DNA from: Puccinia triticina
Lineage: Eukaryota > Basidiomycota > Pucciniomycetes > Pucciniales > Pucciniaceae
DNA: 64,000 bases
Assembly (NCBI RefSeq): GCF_026914185.1
Contig: NC_070562.1
Coordinates: forward strand, 5,146,001 to 5,210,000
Direction of reading: 5' to 3'
Part shown: positions 21,425 through 31,499 of the stretch, piece by piece
Position numbering within the stretch: the first letter of the stretch is position 1
Layout of the letters: every line of letters starts with the position of its first letter
Notes under the pieces: model-generated
Database searches by the model: none
The model's input: only the letters and a program-made list of their open reading frames with translations
What the model was told of the DNA's origin: nothing
Translations under genes and position numbers: made by a program

Positions 21425-23551
21425 ATGGCAGACGCGCCCGCAGCCCCTTCCACCAGTCAAATGGTAAAGATCAAGCCCCAAGACCGTGCGTTGAAGTTTG
21501 TTGGAACGAGGGTCAAAGCCTTCCTTCGTCAATGTGAACTGGCCGCAAATCTAGACGGCGCTTCCGAAGAGGATATGGTCCTCCAGATTCCGTCCTTTCT
21601 CGGGAGCGAGGATATTCAGGACGCTGTTTGGGATATGAGCGGATACACGAGCAAGTCGTGGCCCACTCTCAAGGCACAGATGATGGAACGGTGGGGGCAG
21701 GTGGACGTGGTGCGATACACGGTCGCCCACCTGCAAACCCTTAAGGACACGTGGGTCGCTAAGGAGGGAATCTCAACCCTCAAGGATTACCGGTCTTTTA
21801 AGTCCACTTTCGACGTCATCCTTTCCTATCTGATCCGGTATGCGCATCTGTTGTCCGAAGATTTGGCGGTCGACTTCTTTTTCTTTTTGTTCTCTTCCGG
21901 TTTTCAGCAGAGGATCAAGTCTCACCTCATCAAGGAAAAGAAGATGGCGAAAAATCTGGATGGGCGTTACCTTCTTCCCGCGCTCAAGGAGCTTCGCGCG
22001 GAAGCTTCCTCAGAAATGGAGGAGGAGGTAGCCTTCACTTCGGAGCAGGTCAAGTCTTTAGCTTTGGCACCGGTTGCGACGGGTTTCAAGGAGTCCAACG
22101 AGATTATGAAGAAGATGGAGGCCGATTGGCGACCTAAGGATGCCCCGGTTCAGTCTCAGGCGCCGGCCACGGTGGACGACCTGTCTCGCATGCTCCAGTC
22201 TTTCGAGCAGCGGCTGAAGAAGGAGCTTTCAGTTTCGTCTTCCGCCGCTGCTGCGCCGTCAGGATCGCGTGGACCTCTGGTTTGTTACTACTGTCATCGC
22301 GAGGGTCATGGTACTGCCCGTTGTTTCGAGCTCAAGAAAGACAAGGAGGAGAAGCTGGTGGAGCAAAAAGGTACCAATTTCTTCCTCCCGAATGGCGCTT
22401 TGATTCCTTTCGACGCTTCACAACCGATTCGCCACGTCGTGGCATCTTTCCAACCCCAGTCTAGTTCGGCGACCACGGAGTATCGGGCCACGTGCGGCTC
22501 CTTGGATCCCTGGTATCCCCCCGCGGTGTCATCTCAATCCTTTTCGAGCTCTTATCAATCCGACCCGGCGCGCAAGAAGCACGAGGTGCCTAAACCTTAC
22601 AAGGCCCCTGCAGTTCCAGCTTCTGCCGCTAGGAAGACCCCGAAGAAGGCGGCTTCTCCTAACTCCGGATCAGAAGCTGAGGATATGGACGAAGAGCCTG
22701 AGATTTTCGAGCGCTCTCCGGCAAGCCAGCCTTCGCAGCCAGTGCCGGCCGAAATCGCGCCCTTGCCAGCCGTCGCTAAACCCGACGGGGCCCCTTCAAG
22801 AGTGAGATTTGAAAGAGGGATAGCCAAGGACCATCCCTGGGCGGTGGAAGGTATGCTTCAAAAGATTTCCGATCTTCCGTTGACGGTCACGGTTGCAGAG
22901 CTATGCGCCGTCGCGCCGGCGGTTGCTGATGGGATGAAACGTTGGGTCTCAAAGCGCCGCGTGGAAGTCAGTTCGGAGGATCTGAAGGTTCATTCTGGGA
23001 CGCTTTTGGAAGTATCTCCGCCTCAAGAGGAAGAAAATCGGTTGTATTCCTGTCCGTTGGGGTATTTACCCTGCTTGCTCGGAGAGGACGAAGGGAACGC
23101 TGCCCCTCTAGTAGATTCAGGATCTCAGCTAAATTTGATCTCGGATGCAAAGGCATCAAAGCTTAACCTAAGCCCTCGCGTCAACTTCAACTCTGCGGTT
23201 TATGGGATCGGCAATCAGGCGTGCAAGTTGGTTGGCGTCGCCGAAGACGTTCCCATTAGGATTGGGAAGTCAATAGTGGGCACTTGCCACTTTTGGATCA
23301 CGCGCGTGGACGGCCCCATCATCTTGGGAAGGCCCTTTCTCATGGATTTTGATGTCACGCTCGACTTCTCCGGTCAGACGGGCGAGAAGATCCTCCTCCC
23401 GGACGCTAATGGTCGGAAAATCGAGCTGACCCTTTGTTCTGTGGATTCTGGCCGCTGGGAGCGTGACTTTCCGGGTGGCGGTCGCAAGGCAATATTGACG
23501 CGCAAAGGGAAAGCGTGCAACGATCCCGTGGAGGGCCGTCATTTTTTATAG
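21425..23551 (+). CDS. gypsy Gag plus aspartic protease
   Basis: A 708-residue frame starting with ATG at 21425. The N-terminal 230 residues are a helical Gag-like region. A CCHC zinc knuckle (CYYCHREGHGTARC, C-x2-C-x4-H-x4-C) at about residue 288 binds RNA in virus-like particles. A Pro/Ser-rich linker follows. A retroviral-type protease begins at about residue 562 (LVDSGSQLNLIS, active-site DSG), with the second conserved element ILGRPFL. The frame ends at 23551 and overlaps the next frame by 37 bp, so Pol is probably made by a -1 shift or equivalent. A spacer of about 230 bp separates the PBS region from the start codon. Confidence 0.9.
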   Translation: MADAPAAPSTSQMVKIKPQDRALKFVGTRVKAFLRQCELAANLDGASEEDMVLQIPSFLGSEDIQDAVWDMSGYTSKSWPTLKAQMMERWGQVDVVRYTVAHLQTLKDTWVAKEGISTLKDYRSFKSTFDVILSYLIRYAHLLSEDLAVDFFFFLFSSGFQQRIKSHLIKEKKMAKNLDGRYLLPALKELRAEASSEMEEEVAFTSEQVKSLALAPVATGFKESNEIMKKMEADWRPKDAPVQSQAPATVDDLSRMLQSFEQRLKKELSVSSSAAAAPSGSRGPLVCYYCHREGHGTARCFELKKDKEEKLVEQKGTNFFLPNGALIPFDASQPIRHVVASFQPQSSSATTEYRATCGSLDPWYPPAVSSQSFSSSYQSDPARKKHEVPKPYKAPAVPASAARKTPKKAASPNSGSEAEDMDEEPEIFERSPASQPSQPVPAEIAPLPAVAKPDGAPSRVRFERGIAKDHPWAVEGMLQKISDLPLTVTVAELCAVAPAVADGMKRWVSKRRVEVSSEDLKVHSGTLLEVSPPQEEENRLYSCPLGYLPCLLGEDEGNAAPLVDSGSQLNLISDAKASKLNLSPRVNFNSAVYGIGNQACKLVGVAEDVPIRIGKSIVGTCHFWITRVDGPIILGRPFLMDFDVTLDFSGQTGEKILLPDANGRKIELTLCSVDSGRWERDFPGGGRKAILTRKGKACNDPVEGRHFL

Positions 23552-26532
23552 AGCGGGTTGGCTCGGAAAGCGGCGGACTTAATTTAGAGTCTTGCAGTCC
23601 TGTCGCGGAGCCAACTATTAATTCAGAGGCTCACGGTTCGGTTTCTTTCTTTTCCTTATCATCTTCTCAAAATCAGCAAATCAAAAAACAGCAAAAAACT
23701 CCCGAAAAAGCCAAAAACATTGCGTCCGATTTCAAGGCCCAGTCTTTCCATTCCGTCTCATCTCACTTCAATTCTCTCGAGCGCCAAAGCGGCGCTTCAT
23801 TCGATTCAAGATCAGGCCAAATAGGCGGCGAGGAGAAAATAGGTGTTCCACGGAGGCAGGGAGAACTGAAAGTAAGTTCCTCCCAATTATGCACCTCCGG
23901 GCAAGATACCGCCACCTTTGTAAAAAACTCTACTTCAGCCACATTCATGAGCCGCCCGCATCCTTTGGACTTTCCTCTGGTTTCAGGCGATGCTCCACCC
24001 TATCCGACACGTCTCCGCAACAAGAATAAACTTCCCTATTCTCCCCAAAACGGATCATCTCAGTCTAGTCTCCGGAATGAGCATAAACTAGATACGTCTT
24101 GTGGCGTCCTCCGCAATGAGGGTAATCTAGTTCGACTCCGCGATGAGCCTAAACTCCCGAGCCTCCGCGACAAGGAAAAACTAAAGATCCTCTGTAATGA
24201 GGTTAAACTATTTTCTTGGACCCTGGATTGTGAGGGTGGTGTGGTGGATTTTGGACCGCCGTGGAGACCATTAGGAGTAGAAGTAAGTTCCTCCCAATGT
24301 GCACCTCCGAGGCGTGATGCTCCGCAAACTTTGAAAGCCCTACCACGCGCCACACTTGTGAGCCACTCCCATTTGTCTGGACTCTCCTTTGCAGAGAAGG
24401 CAGCTTTCGAGGACAGCGCGGAACATTGGACTTGGCGGCTTCTCGAATGTGGACTCAATCATTGCGCGCAACAGGCGCTTGTGGAATTGTGGAAGGAGGG
24501 CGGACTCCTCTCTTTCGCCGCGAAATACAAACCAGTGGCGCGAAAGGTCAAACCGGTGAATCAACCCATGCCACAAAGTCTCAATCCTCTGCTGCAGCGC
24601 CCTCCTTTGTCTCGCGATCCTTACCGCGGTCTTTCGCGCTCCTTGGCCGGCCCCTTCGTGCCACGCAGACGAGTCACGGAGCAGAGTCTTCAAGTAGTCA
24701 ACTTTGGTCCTCCGGGGTGGCTAAACTCGGCAGAATTGGACCTCATCAAGAACGTGCTGGCGGAAAGAAACCTCTCCATAGCTTTCAACGAGTCTCAGCG
24801 CGGTTTGCTCAAGGAGTCATACGGGCTTCCTTACATCATACCCGTGGTGGAGCACAAACCTTGGCAGAAGAGGAAGATCCCAATTCCTGCGGCTAAGATG
24901 GAAGAATACACAAAGATCATCCGCGAGCGTGTCCGCAACGGCCTCTACGAACAATCTACGTCAAGCTACACGAGTCCTGTGTTCTGTGTGCTCAAAGGCA
25001 ATGGCAAGCTGCGGATAGTCCACGACCTTCAGCCGTTAAATAAAGTCACGATTCGAGATGCCGGCGTTCCTCCGGCTACTGAAGAATTCGTAGAATCCTT
25101 TTCTGGCCGCGCTTGCTACGGCCTCGGCGACATCATGGGCAGCTACGACGAGCGCGCCCTGCATCCGATCTCAAGGCCACTCACGACGTTTGATACGCCG
25201 CTCGGAAGGTTCCAGCTCACCCGGCTCCCTCAGGGCGCAACAAATTCCGTCGCGGTGTATCAGGCACAAATGGTCTGGATTCTTCAAGACAAAATCCCGG
25301 AGCACGCGGGTATTTTTATTGATGACGGTGGAATCAAAGGCCCAGCGTCAGATTATGAGAATGAAGTCTTAGACTGGCACCCCGGAATCCGGCGCTTCAT
25401 CTGGGAATACGCCAAAACCTTGGAGTGCATTTTGTTCAGAATCGAAGAATCCGGGTTGACCGTGTCGGCGTCAAAGCTCGCGGCGTGCGTGCCTGCCTTG
25501 GATATTGTGGGCCACGTAGTGTGCAAGGAGGGCCGTCGTATGGCGAAGAGCAAAGTCAACAAAATCCTCTCTTGGCCAACCCCGGTTAATGCGACAGAAG
25601 TGCGCGGGTTTTTGGGTGTCGTCGTGTACATTAGGATCTTCATCCCCTTCCTGTCTCAACTCTGTTTGCCACTTCGCCGCCTGACGCGTAAGGACACCGA
25701 ATTTCTTTGGACTCCTGACTGTGAGAACGCGTTTGAGGAGTTGAAGCGCATTGTTGGGAAGGACATTGTCCTTGTCAAGATCAATTACGGACCGGAGGCG
25801 GGAAAAATCAAGCTCGCGGTAGATTCCAGCTTTCACGCGGCTGGCGCAGTCCTCTCCCAGGAAGATTCAAATGGGTTGGACCGGCCTGCCCTCTACAAGT
25901 CCTTGCTGTTTTCCGATGTCGAGTCAAGGTACTCTCAGTCAAAACTGGAGTTATGCGGCGTTGCTCGGATCCTCAAGAAGCTCCAGACCATTTTGTGGGG
26001 ACAGCATTTCGAGCTCCAGGTCGATGCGCAGTCTCTCATTCAAATGATCAATGCGCCAAGCCTACCCAACGCGCCGATGACGCGCTGGGTGGCTTTCATC
26101 CAACTTTTTTCCTTTGACATTTTCCACCGCCCGGGTAAATCCTTCACTATGCCGGATGGCCTCTCTCGCCGCCCTCAAGGCGACGAAGACTTAGATCCTC
26201 CCTCCTCAGAGTTTGACGAGGATTCACCGGTGATTAGACCTCTTCTTTCATTTTCTGTGGACACGGCTTCAGGCTACTCTGGGTATCAAGAAGGCTTTTG
26301 GCGCCGAATGGAGATCTTCCTGGCGACTTTGGCTCAGCCTGACGGCTCCGACGTGCAAGAGTTTCGCGCTTTGAAGCGCAGGTCCGTGGGTTTCTTTCTG
26401 CAAGCAGGCCGTCTCATGAAGCGCGGCAGCCCTTTGCCGCGCATCGTCGTAACCATTCCAGCAAAGCAAGACTCAATCCTGTCTAAGTTTCACGAGAACT
26501 TGGGCCACCGTGGCACCGCGGAGACCTATTGA
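23515..26532 (+). CDS. gypsy reverse transcriptase and RNase H
   Basis: 1005 codons in the -1 frame relative to Gag-protease; the first codon is GTG, consistent with frameshift entry rather than separate initiation. Residues 1-430 form an unusual spacer with two GTAAGT modules and six LR(N/D)E-KL peptides. RT follows from about residue 450: LPQGATNS at about 570 and the catalytic box FIDD at about 600 (YVDD in many relatives). RNase H spans about 767-880 with AVDSS, SKLELCGV and QVDAQSL carrying the acidic residues. It ends in the integrase zinc domain (FHENLGHRG) at an in-frame TGA (26530-26532), a disabling stop. Confidence 0.9.
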   Translation: MQRSRGGPSFFIERVGSESGGLNLESCSPVAEPTINSEAHGSVSFFSLSSSQNQQIKKQQKTPEKAKNIASDFKAQSFHSVSSHFNSLERQSGASFDSRSGQIGGEEKIGVPRRQGELKVSSSQLCTSGQDTATFVKNSTSATFMSRPHPLDFPLVSGDAPPYPTRLRNKNKLPYSPQNGSSQSSLRNEHKLDTSCGVLRNEGNLVRLRDEPKLPSLRDKEKLKILCNEVKLFSWTLDCEGGVVDFGPPWRPLGVEVSSSQCAPPRRDAPQTLKALPRATLVSHSHLSGLSFAEKAAFEDSAEHWTWRLLECGLNHCAQQALVELWKEGGLLSFAAKYKPVARKVKPVNQPMPQSLNPLLQRPPLSRDPYRGLSRSLAGPFVPRRRVTEQSLQVVNFGPPGWLNSAELDLIKNVLAERNLSIAFNESQRGLLKESYGLPYIIPVVEHKPWQKRKIPIPAAKMEEYTKIIRERVRNGLYEQSTSSYTSPVFCVLKGNGKLRIVHDLQPLNKVTIRDAGVPPATEEFVESFSGRACYGLGDIMGSYDERALHPISRPLTTFDTPLGRFQLTRLPQGATNSVAVYQAQMVWILQDKIPEHAGIFIDDGGIKGPASDYENEVLDWHPGIRRFIWEYAKTLECILFRIEESGLTVSASKLAACVPALDIVGHVVCKEGRRMAKSKVNKILSWPTPVNATEVRGFLGVVVYIRIFIPFLSQLCLPLRRLTRKDTEFLWTPDCENAFEELKRIVGKDIVLVKINYGPEAGKIKLAVDSSFHAAGAVLSQEDSNGLDRPALYKSLLFSDVESRYSQSKLELCGVARILKKLQTILWGQHFELQVDAQSLIQMINAPSLPNAPMTRWVAFIQLFSFDIFHRPGKSFTMPDGLSRRPQGDEDLDPPSSEFDEDSPVIRPLLSFSVDTASGYSGYQEGFWRRMEIFLATLAQPDGSDVQEFRALKRRSVGFFLQAGRLMKRGSPLPRIVVTIPAKQDSILSKFHENLGHRGTAETY
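23870..23954 (+). repeat. internal GTAAGT module 2
   Basis: AAGTAAGTTCCTCCCAATTATG, then CACCTCCGGG, ending CATGAGCCGC. It is inside the RT frame and contributes coding sequence. Confidence 0.85.
24281..24365 (+). repeat. internal GTAAGT module 3
   Basis: AAGTAAGTTCCTCCCAATGTG, then CACCTCCGAGG, ending TTGTGAGCCAC. It follows the LR(N/D)E-KL peptide repeats (about 24015-24215). Confidence 0.85.
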
Positions 26533-27552
26533 CGTGTTTCGGAGCGCTTCTGGTGGCCATCTCTCAAGCAATCTGTGGCGCGATGGTGCCAGAGCTGCGA
26601 GGCTTGTCAGAAGAAAGACCTCAGGCGCCCTCAAGAACTGCGTTATCCAACCGGAGAATCCACGGTTTTTGGGCGTGTTTCAATGGACGCTGTTCATCTC
26701 AAGGCTAGTGGCGCTAAATACCTGATTGTGGCGCGCGATGACTTCTCAGGGTGGGTCGAGGCCAAGATCCTGAATAATCTCACTTCGGAGGCAGTTGCGG
26801 CCTTTCTTCAAGAGAACTGGACGATGCGCTACGGACTAGCACGCTCCTATTCGACAGACGGCGGATCCGAGTTTGGCGGCGCCTTGGCCGAGATGCTGCG
26901 CGAGCTCCCAGGCCAGCACCGCGTCTCTACACCCTATTATCCCGAAGGACAGGGCATGGTTGAGCGCGGCCACGGACCCCTCAAGTCTGCGTTGGTGAAG
27001 CTGGCCGGCGAGAGTGGGAAGAATTGTCGCAAGTACTTGCCCCTTGTGCTTTTTTCCGACCGGATCTCCACCAAGAGGACGACCGGCTACTCCCCCTATG
27101 AGATCGTTTTTGGCCAGTGCGCAGTGCTTCCTCTGGATCTCGAAATTGAATCTTATCTTGGCGTCGACTGGGACGCGTTGAAGGACACGTCCGACCTCCT
27201 CGTTGCGCGCTCTCGTCAACTAGAGCGCAGCGAGGAGACTCGTGGGATTGCTTACAAGAAGCTGATGGACGCGCGGGGCGACTCCTTGCGCTATTGGGAA
27301 GAGAAGAACGCGGCAAGGGTTCAAGAACCTCTCAAGCCTGGCGATCGAGTTCTTGCTTTCAATAGGTCTTTGGAGACGCAGTGGGGGCAGTTGTTTGCCC
27401 ACCGTTGGAACGGCCCCTACCGCATCGTGAAACAGGTTCCTGGAGGTTCCTACGTCCTAGCGGAACTTGACGGCACGGAATTGAAACGGTGTTTTGCCGC
27501 GGATCAAGTAAAAAGGTTTTATTCCCGCGAGTACTTTCCTGACCAGAAGTAA
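26533..27552 (+). pseudogene. gypsy integrase, cut off by the upstream stop
   Basis: Same frame as RT, directly after the TGA. The CQSCEACQKK pair completes the HHCC zinc-binding site begun before the stop. The catalytic core has DAVHL, STDGGSEF and the Glu of GMVERGHGPLKSAL, the D,D-35-E pattern of retroviral-type integrases. A C-terminal segment ends QVKRFYSREYF, and no chromodomain follows. Apart from the stop the frame is intact to TAA 27550-27552, so the lesion is recent. The stop lies in the GTAAGT of the fourth internal module. Confidence 0.9.
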
Positions 27553-27630
27553 GTTCCTCTCCTGGCATGCACTTCCCGGGTAGTTACTACCGTTATTCGT
27601 CGAAACCCTACTTCTTGCCACACTCGTGAG
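27547..27630 (+). repeat. internal GTAAGT module 4
   Basis: AAGTAAGTTCCTCTCCTGGCATG to CTCGTGAGCG, overlapping the integrase stop codon. It is the most diverged of the four. Confidence 0.8.
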
Positions 27631-27762
27631 CGTTGCGTTGGCACCCGGTTTTCTCCTCTTTGTCTTTAGGATCCTTTTCCCCTTCTTTCTTTTCTTTTCT
27701 CTCTTTTTAGTGCACCGATGGAAGACAAGCAGTCTAGGGACAGACTGCAAGTGTGGTGGAGA

Positions 27763-28452
27763 TGTGGTGACTTTTTTCGTGGCGCCCATGGCGCAGTGGA
27801 TCCCTCAACTTTTCAGACATCAAGACATCAACTCATGGGCGTCAAGGTCAATTAGCGCGCGTTGCGCGCGGTGGAATCCTCAAGACGTTTCAGGATTAGG
27901 CCTTGGTTTCTTTTGTGTTTGTTTGTTGCTTTTCATTTTCTTTTTCTGTCTTATGTTCTTCTATTTCTAAAAGGCGCGCGTTGGAAAGGTTTTTGTTATG
28001 CGGAGGGTTGGTTTTCTTCTGTTGCTGTTGTTTCTTGCTTCTTTCTCTTCTGTTGTTGTTGTTGTTGCGCGCTTGTGCGCGCGGGTGTATGATGACTTGT
28101 CCGCAGCATGCCACAGTCCCCAGACTTGGAGTTCAGCTCGAACTCAGAGGATGGGGCGGCATGGACTTTGTCTGAACCATAATTTTCATCTCAGATCATC
28201 CATTGCAACCCCGAGTCCCAGCAAATAGATATCAAAAAGCTTATTGATCACTTCCCCACGTGCCTTCTGTGTTTCAAGCTCTCAGCCGCCGAGTCCCGAG
28301 TCGCAAAACCCTCTCCCTGATCACAACTTCTGGCCCCTAACGCCGGTTCCCTTCCAAAATCACTTCTTTTCCCTTGATCTTTCAACACAAACCACCGCCG
28401 ACAAGGATCTAAACCTCGTCGCCTCTCAACATAAATCCCCCCCCCCCCCCTC
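27763..28452 (+). repeat. 3' LTR of the gypsy element, first part
   Basis: Matches 20311 to about 20994 with roughly ten substitutions and an expanded poly-C tract. It is interrupted after CTC (28450-28452) by the nested element; the LTR resumes at 30941. A purine-rich GTGTGGTGGAGA lies just upstream as a possible polypurine primer. Confidence 0.93.
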
Positions 28453-30937
28453 CACCAGGGGGGAAAGTGTGGCACTCCCTGGAAAGTGCCAGACCGTATG
28501 TTCCTTTGGGAAGACTGTCTGATGTCAAATGTGTGAGCATGTGGGATTTAGGCTTCAAATATGTTGACCTTATGTTCAACTCAGGCTGATCTTTGATCCA
28601 CTCCATGGTGAACATGTTGGTAATTGAGTTGAGGGTACCCCCACTTGATGCCTGGTACACCCTGGTATTCTACACTTCGTGGTGTGTTTCAGGAATCAAT
28701 TTGAGACCCCCTCCACTCAATGAATGGGTTGTAAAGTCATTGAGTGGAGATTCCCTCCACTTGATGACTGTTGGACAACCATTGATTGGAGGTTGTGTCC
28801 ACTCAATGACCATATCTAAATTACCAGCCACCAAGTGGAGACATCCTCCACTCAATGACTGGTTTTCAATGTCATTGAGTGGAGGGATTCTCCACTCGAG
28901 GACTGGTGTGTATACTGGCTGTTGAGTGGGAGGGTTCCTTACTCGGTGACTGGTTCTACTGGCCATTGAGTGGTGACACCCTCCACTTGATCACAGTTCA
29001 CTAGGCTGGGAAAATCCCAGAGCAGTGACCAGTACTGCATGTTGGTCATTGAGCCGGGCCTCTCCCAGCTTCAAGGACTGTATGTACTGTACTCAGCGCG
29101 GGAAAAGTCCCGGCTTGATGGACAGTATGTACTGTCCATCCTGCTGCACTTTTCCAAGCTGAGTGGCCAGTGTAGGCTGCCTACCGCGCTCGGAAAGGCT
29201 GACTAGATGACCAGCATTTGCTGGTAATTGGGCCAGGGCTTCTCGCTGGATGACCAGTATCTACTGGTCATCGGATTTGAGCTCAGAGAGGCTGCAGATC
29301 GATGACCAGGGCATGATGCCTGTCAAGCGCGGCCTCTCTGAACTCGATGGCCAGTTTGTGTTGGCCATCCAGTCGGAGAAGCCCTGGTCCAATGACCAGC
29401 ACCTATTGGTCATTGTTCTGGGCCTGTCTGAGCTTGGTGAGCAGTCTGTACTGTCCACCAACCTCGGAAAAGCCAAGCTGAATGAACAGTATTTAGTGTA
29501 CTGTTCATTGAGTTGGGGCTTTCCCAGCTCAATGACCAGCAAACAAAGGTCATCGAGCCCGTGTAAACAAGCAACTCGCCAATGTCCACCCTGATGTTTG
29601 GCCGAACATGACGGTGGACATAGCGACAAAAAAAAAACACGCTCCCCGGGGACACCCGGGGATACAGAGCTGATCCCTGTTGCCCCGCTGCCACCGTAGT
29701 TGACTTGTGCCCAGATTGAAACTCCTGGAACACAAGCTTTTTTGGTGATTTGCAACACATATGAACACCATTTTTGCCACTGCAAAATGATGATGATTTT
29801 GATTGTTCTGGATACAGCAGGTCAAAAAAGCATCATTCTTATCTTACACCTGGTGCTAATAATTACCATGTGATAAGAGCAATCAACCCCATTTTGTTGC
29901 ACAATGGCCACGGACATAATGGTAGGTGTGATGAAGGTATGCTACCTGGAGAAAAAAATTGCCCAAAACAGTCAGGCAAAAGGTGTGAAGATGATCAATC
30001 TACAAGACAAAAGGTATGACCCTGCATGCTGAGATGTGTGTGGACATTTCAGGGTTGACTTTTCACCTCAGAGTTCAGACCAGCTATTGAAAGCTTTCTC
30101 CTGCTTGTTCCAGGATCATCAAAATATTGATGCATCTATTGATATCCACCAATCTGCCCCCTTCCCTCTGTGAAGCTTAATAATTTTAACCTCTAGCTGC
30201 TGCATTTTTCAGTCAGATGGAGGTCAAGTGAAGGAAAATTGTGCAATGTGTATTCACATACAAAATTTGCATGGACCCAAATGAACAGCTGACCGCATGG
30301 CAAACTTTAGCCTGCATAAGTGGACCATCAATTGGTAAACATGGTTGGTGAAAAGGCCTCTTTGATTGTTCACATTTCATAATACAGGGAGGGAAGACAG
30401 GTTACAGAGGTTTTCCCAGCTTTGACACTGTGTGATACTCAAAAAAGAGAAATTTAATTTTACATAACTTTCCTCCCAATTGATGAAGGGAACAGGTATG
30501 GCAGAAATATCCCACAAGGATTAATCTACCAGTTAGCTGAGTCTTTGTGGTTGCTATAATTTACAGCTATCTTTCATTATGTGATTTTATGTGGGTTTTG
30601 ATTGAAAAAAATCAGCCCTGAAAAATCTTCCTTCTCACTTGGTCAAGGATATCTTTGAGCATCAGGATAGTTACATTCTTGGCAAAACATGTGAATTGAA
30701 GCTCACATCCTGGATTTTGTTTGATATGAACCAAACAGAAAATTTCAACTAAGATATTTCCATGTGTTGGAATTGAGTTACAGATCATCCCGCAACCACT
30801 TCACCTACAGTTACACATCTGTTGGGAAGAAAATTGAACAAAGAGTTGCGACTCACATCTAACTCACATCAGACCATTTGACTGACAGAATTACGGCCTG
30901 GCACTCTCCAGAGAGTGCCACACTTTCCCCCCTGGTG
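28453..30937. mobile_element. CACCAGGGGGG-ended non-autonomous element in the 3' LTR
   Basis: 2485 bp with about 45-bp inverted ends (CACCAGGGGGGAAAGTGTGG ... and complement), which themselves contain a CTGGCACT/AGTGCCAG hairpin. 3-bp duplications CTC flank it (28450-28452, 30938-30940). CAC-starting ends with 3-bp duplications suggest the CACTA/CMC group. The left third (about 28600-29570) is an array of inverted dyads: CCACTCAATGACT/GTCATTGAGTGG grading into TGATGACCAGTAT/ACTGGTCATC. The right half is AT-rich with no transposase, so it depends on another element. Confidence 0.85.
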
Positions 30938-31047
30938 CTCAAAGCTATAACTCAAATCCACGACTCTTTTCCGGATCACCGCGAAGGCAGCGCAAGAGCA
31001 CAACATCCCTTCCAGTAACTGCCGACGGCCTAACACCGGTCGGAGTT
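30938..31047 (+). repeat. 3' LTR of the gypsy element, second part
   Basis: Corresponds to about 20995-21109, ending GGAGTTCCACA, followed by GCGT. It carries about seven differences in about 108 bp, more than the first part. Confidence 0.92.
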
Positions 31048-31358
31048 CCACAGCGTGCAAACGGACAGGACCCGATGTTTTGTCAAACGGACAGGACACC
31101 AATGTTTTTTCCTGTCCGTTTGCGTGCAAACGGACAGGAAAAAACATTGGTGTCCTGTCCGTTTGTCTGTTTGCACGCAAACTGACAGGACGCTCATGAA
31201 TACAAAAGATGGCACAAGGGGTACCTGGGGTACCTGCCAAAAGTACCGCCGGTACCCTCCAAGCGGTGCCGGGTGCGGTGTGAGGTGTTGGTTTTGGCAA
31301 AAAAACAAGCAGGTACCCGGGTGCCAACAGGTACCCAAGTCTTGATTGTTCATCTTTA
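31048..31358. mobile_element. right half of a TAAAGATGAACA/GGACAGGA-type element
   Basis: GCGTGCAAACGGACAGG hairpins, then GGTACC/GGTGCCGGGTGCGG, ending TGTTCATCTTTA. It is the host into which the gypsy element inserted; only 20283-20310 remains on the left. The 8 bp after it, CTTTCAAA (31359-31366), equal the 8 bp before the related end at 15344. Confidence 0.8.
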
Positions 31359-31499
31359 CTTTCAAACATCCAGAACAAGTTTTTCCTGATCATAACACAC
31401 AGACCACCTGTTCCATCTAATAAAGCTCCGTGACTACATAGAGGGGCTCACAGGCTTGTCCTGCACACTATTTTAACAAAGCCTCTCAAACAGGAGATT

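Larger units (their letters stand above)
20311..31047 (+). mobile_element. Ty3/gypsy LTR retrotransposon with nested insertion
   Basis: Full-length element from TGTGG... (20311) to ...CCACA (31047), flanked by GCGT on both sides (20307-20310, 31048-31051). The target was a CCTGTCTGTTTGCGTGCAAACGG motif of the GGACAGGA-type element, which resumes at 31048. Order: 5' LTR, primer-binding site, gag-protease, RT-RNase H, integrase, 3' LTR. This gypsy order (integrase after RT) is seen directly. The 3' LTR is split by a 2485-bp element (28453-30937). The two LTRs differ by only about 10 bases over the first 685, so the insertion is fairly young, but the coding region has a stop in the integrase. 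Confidence 0.95.

Noticed and set aside
21111..21467. Frame starting VPQAGIKPATSRFTV as a protein-coding gene
   Set aside because: This peptide is the translation of the antisense tRNA-like primer-binding region, not a protein family.
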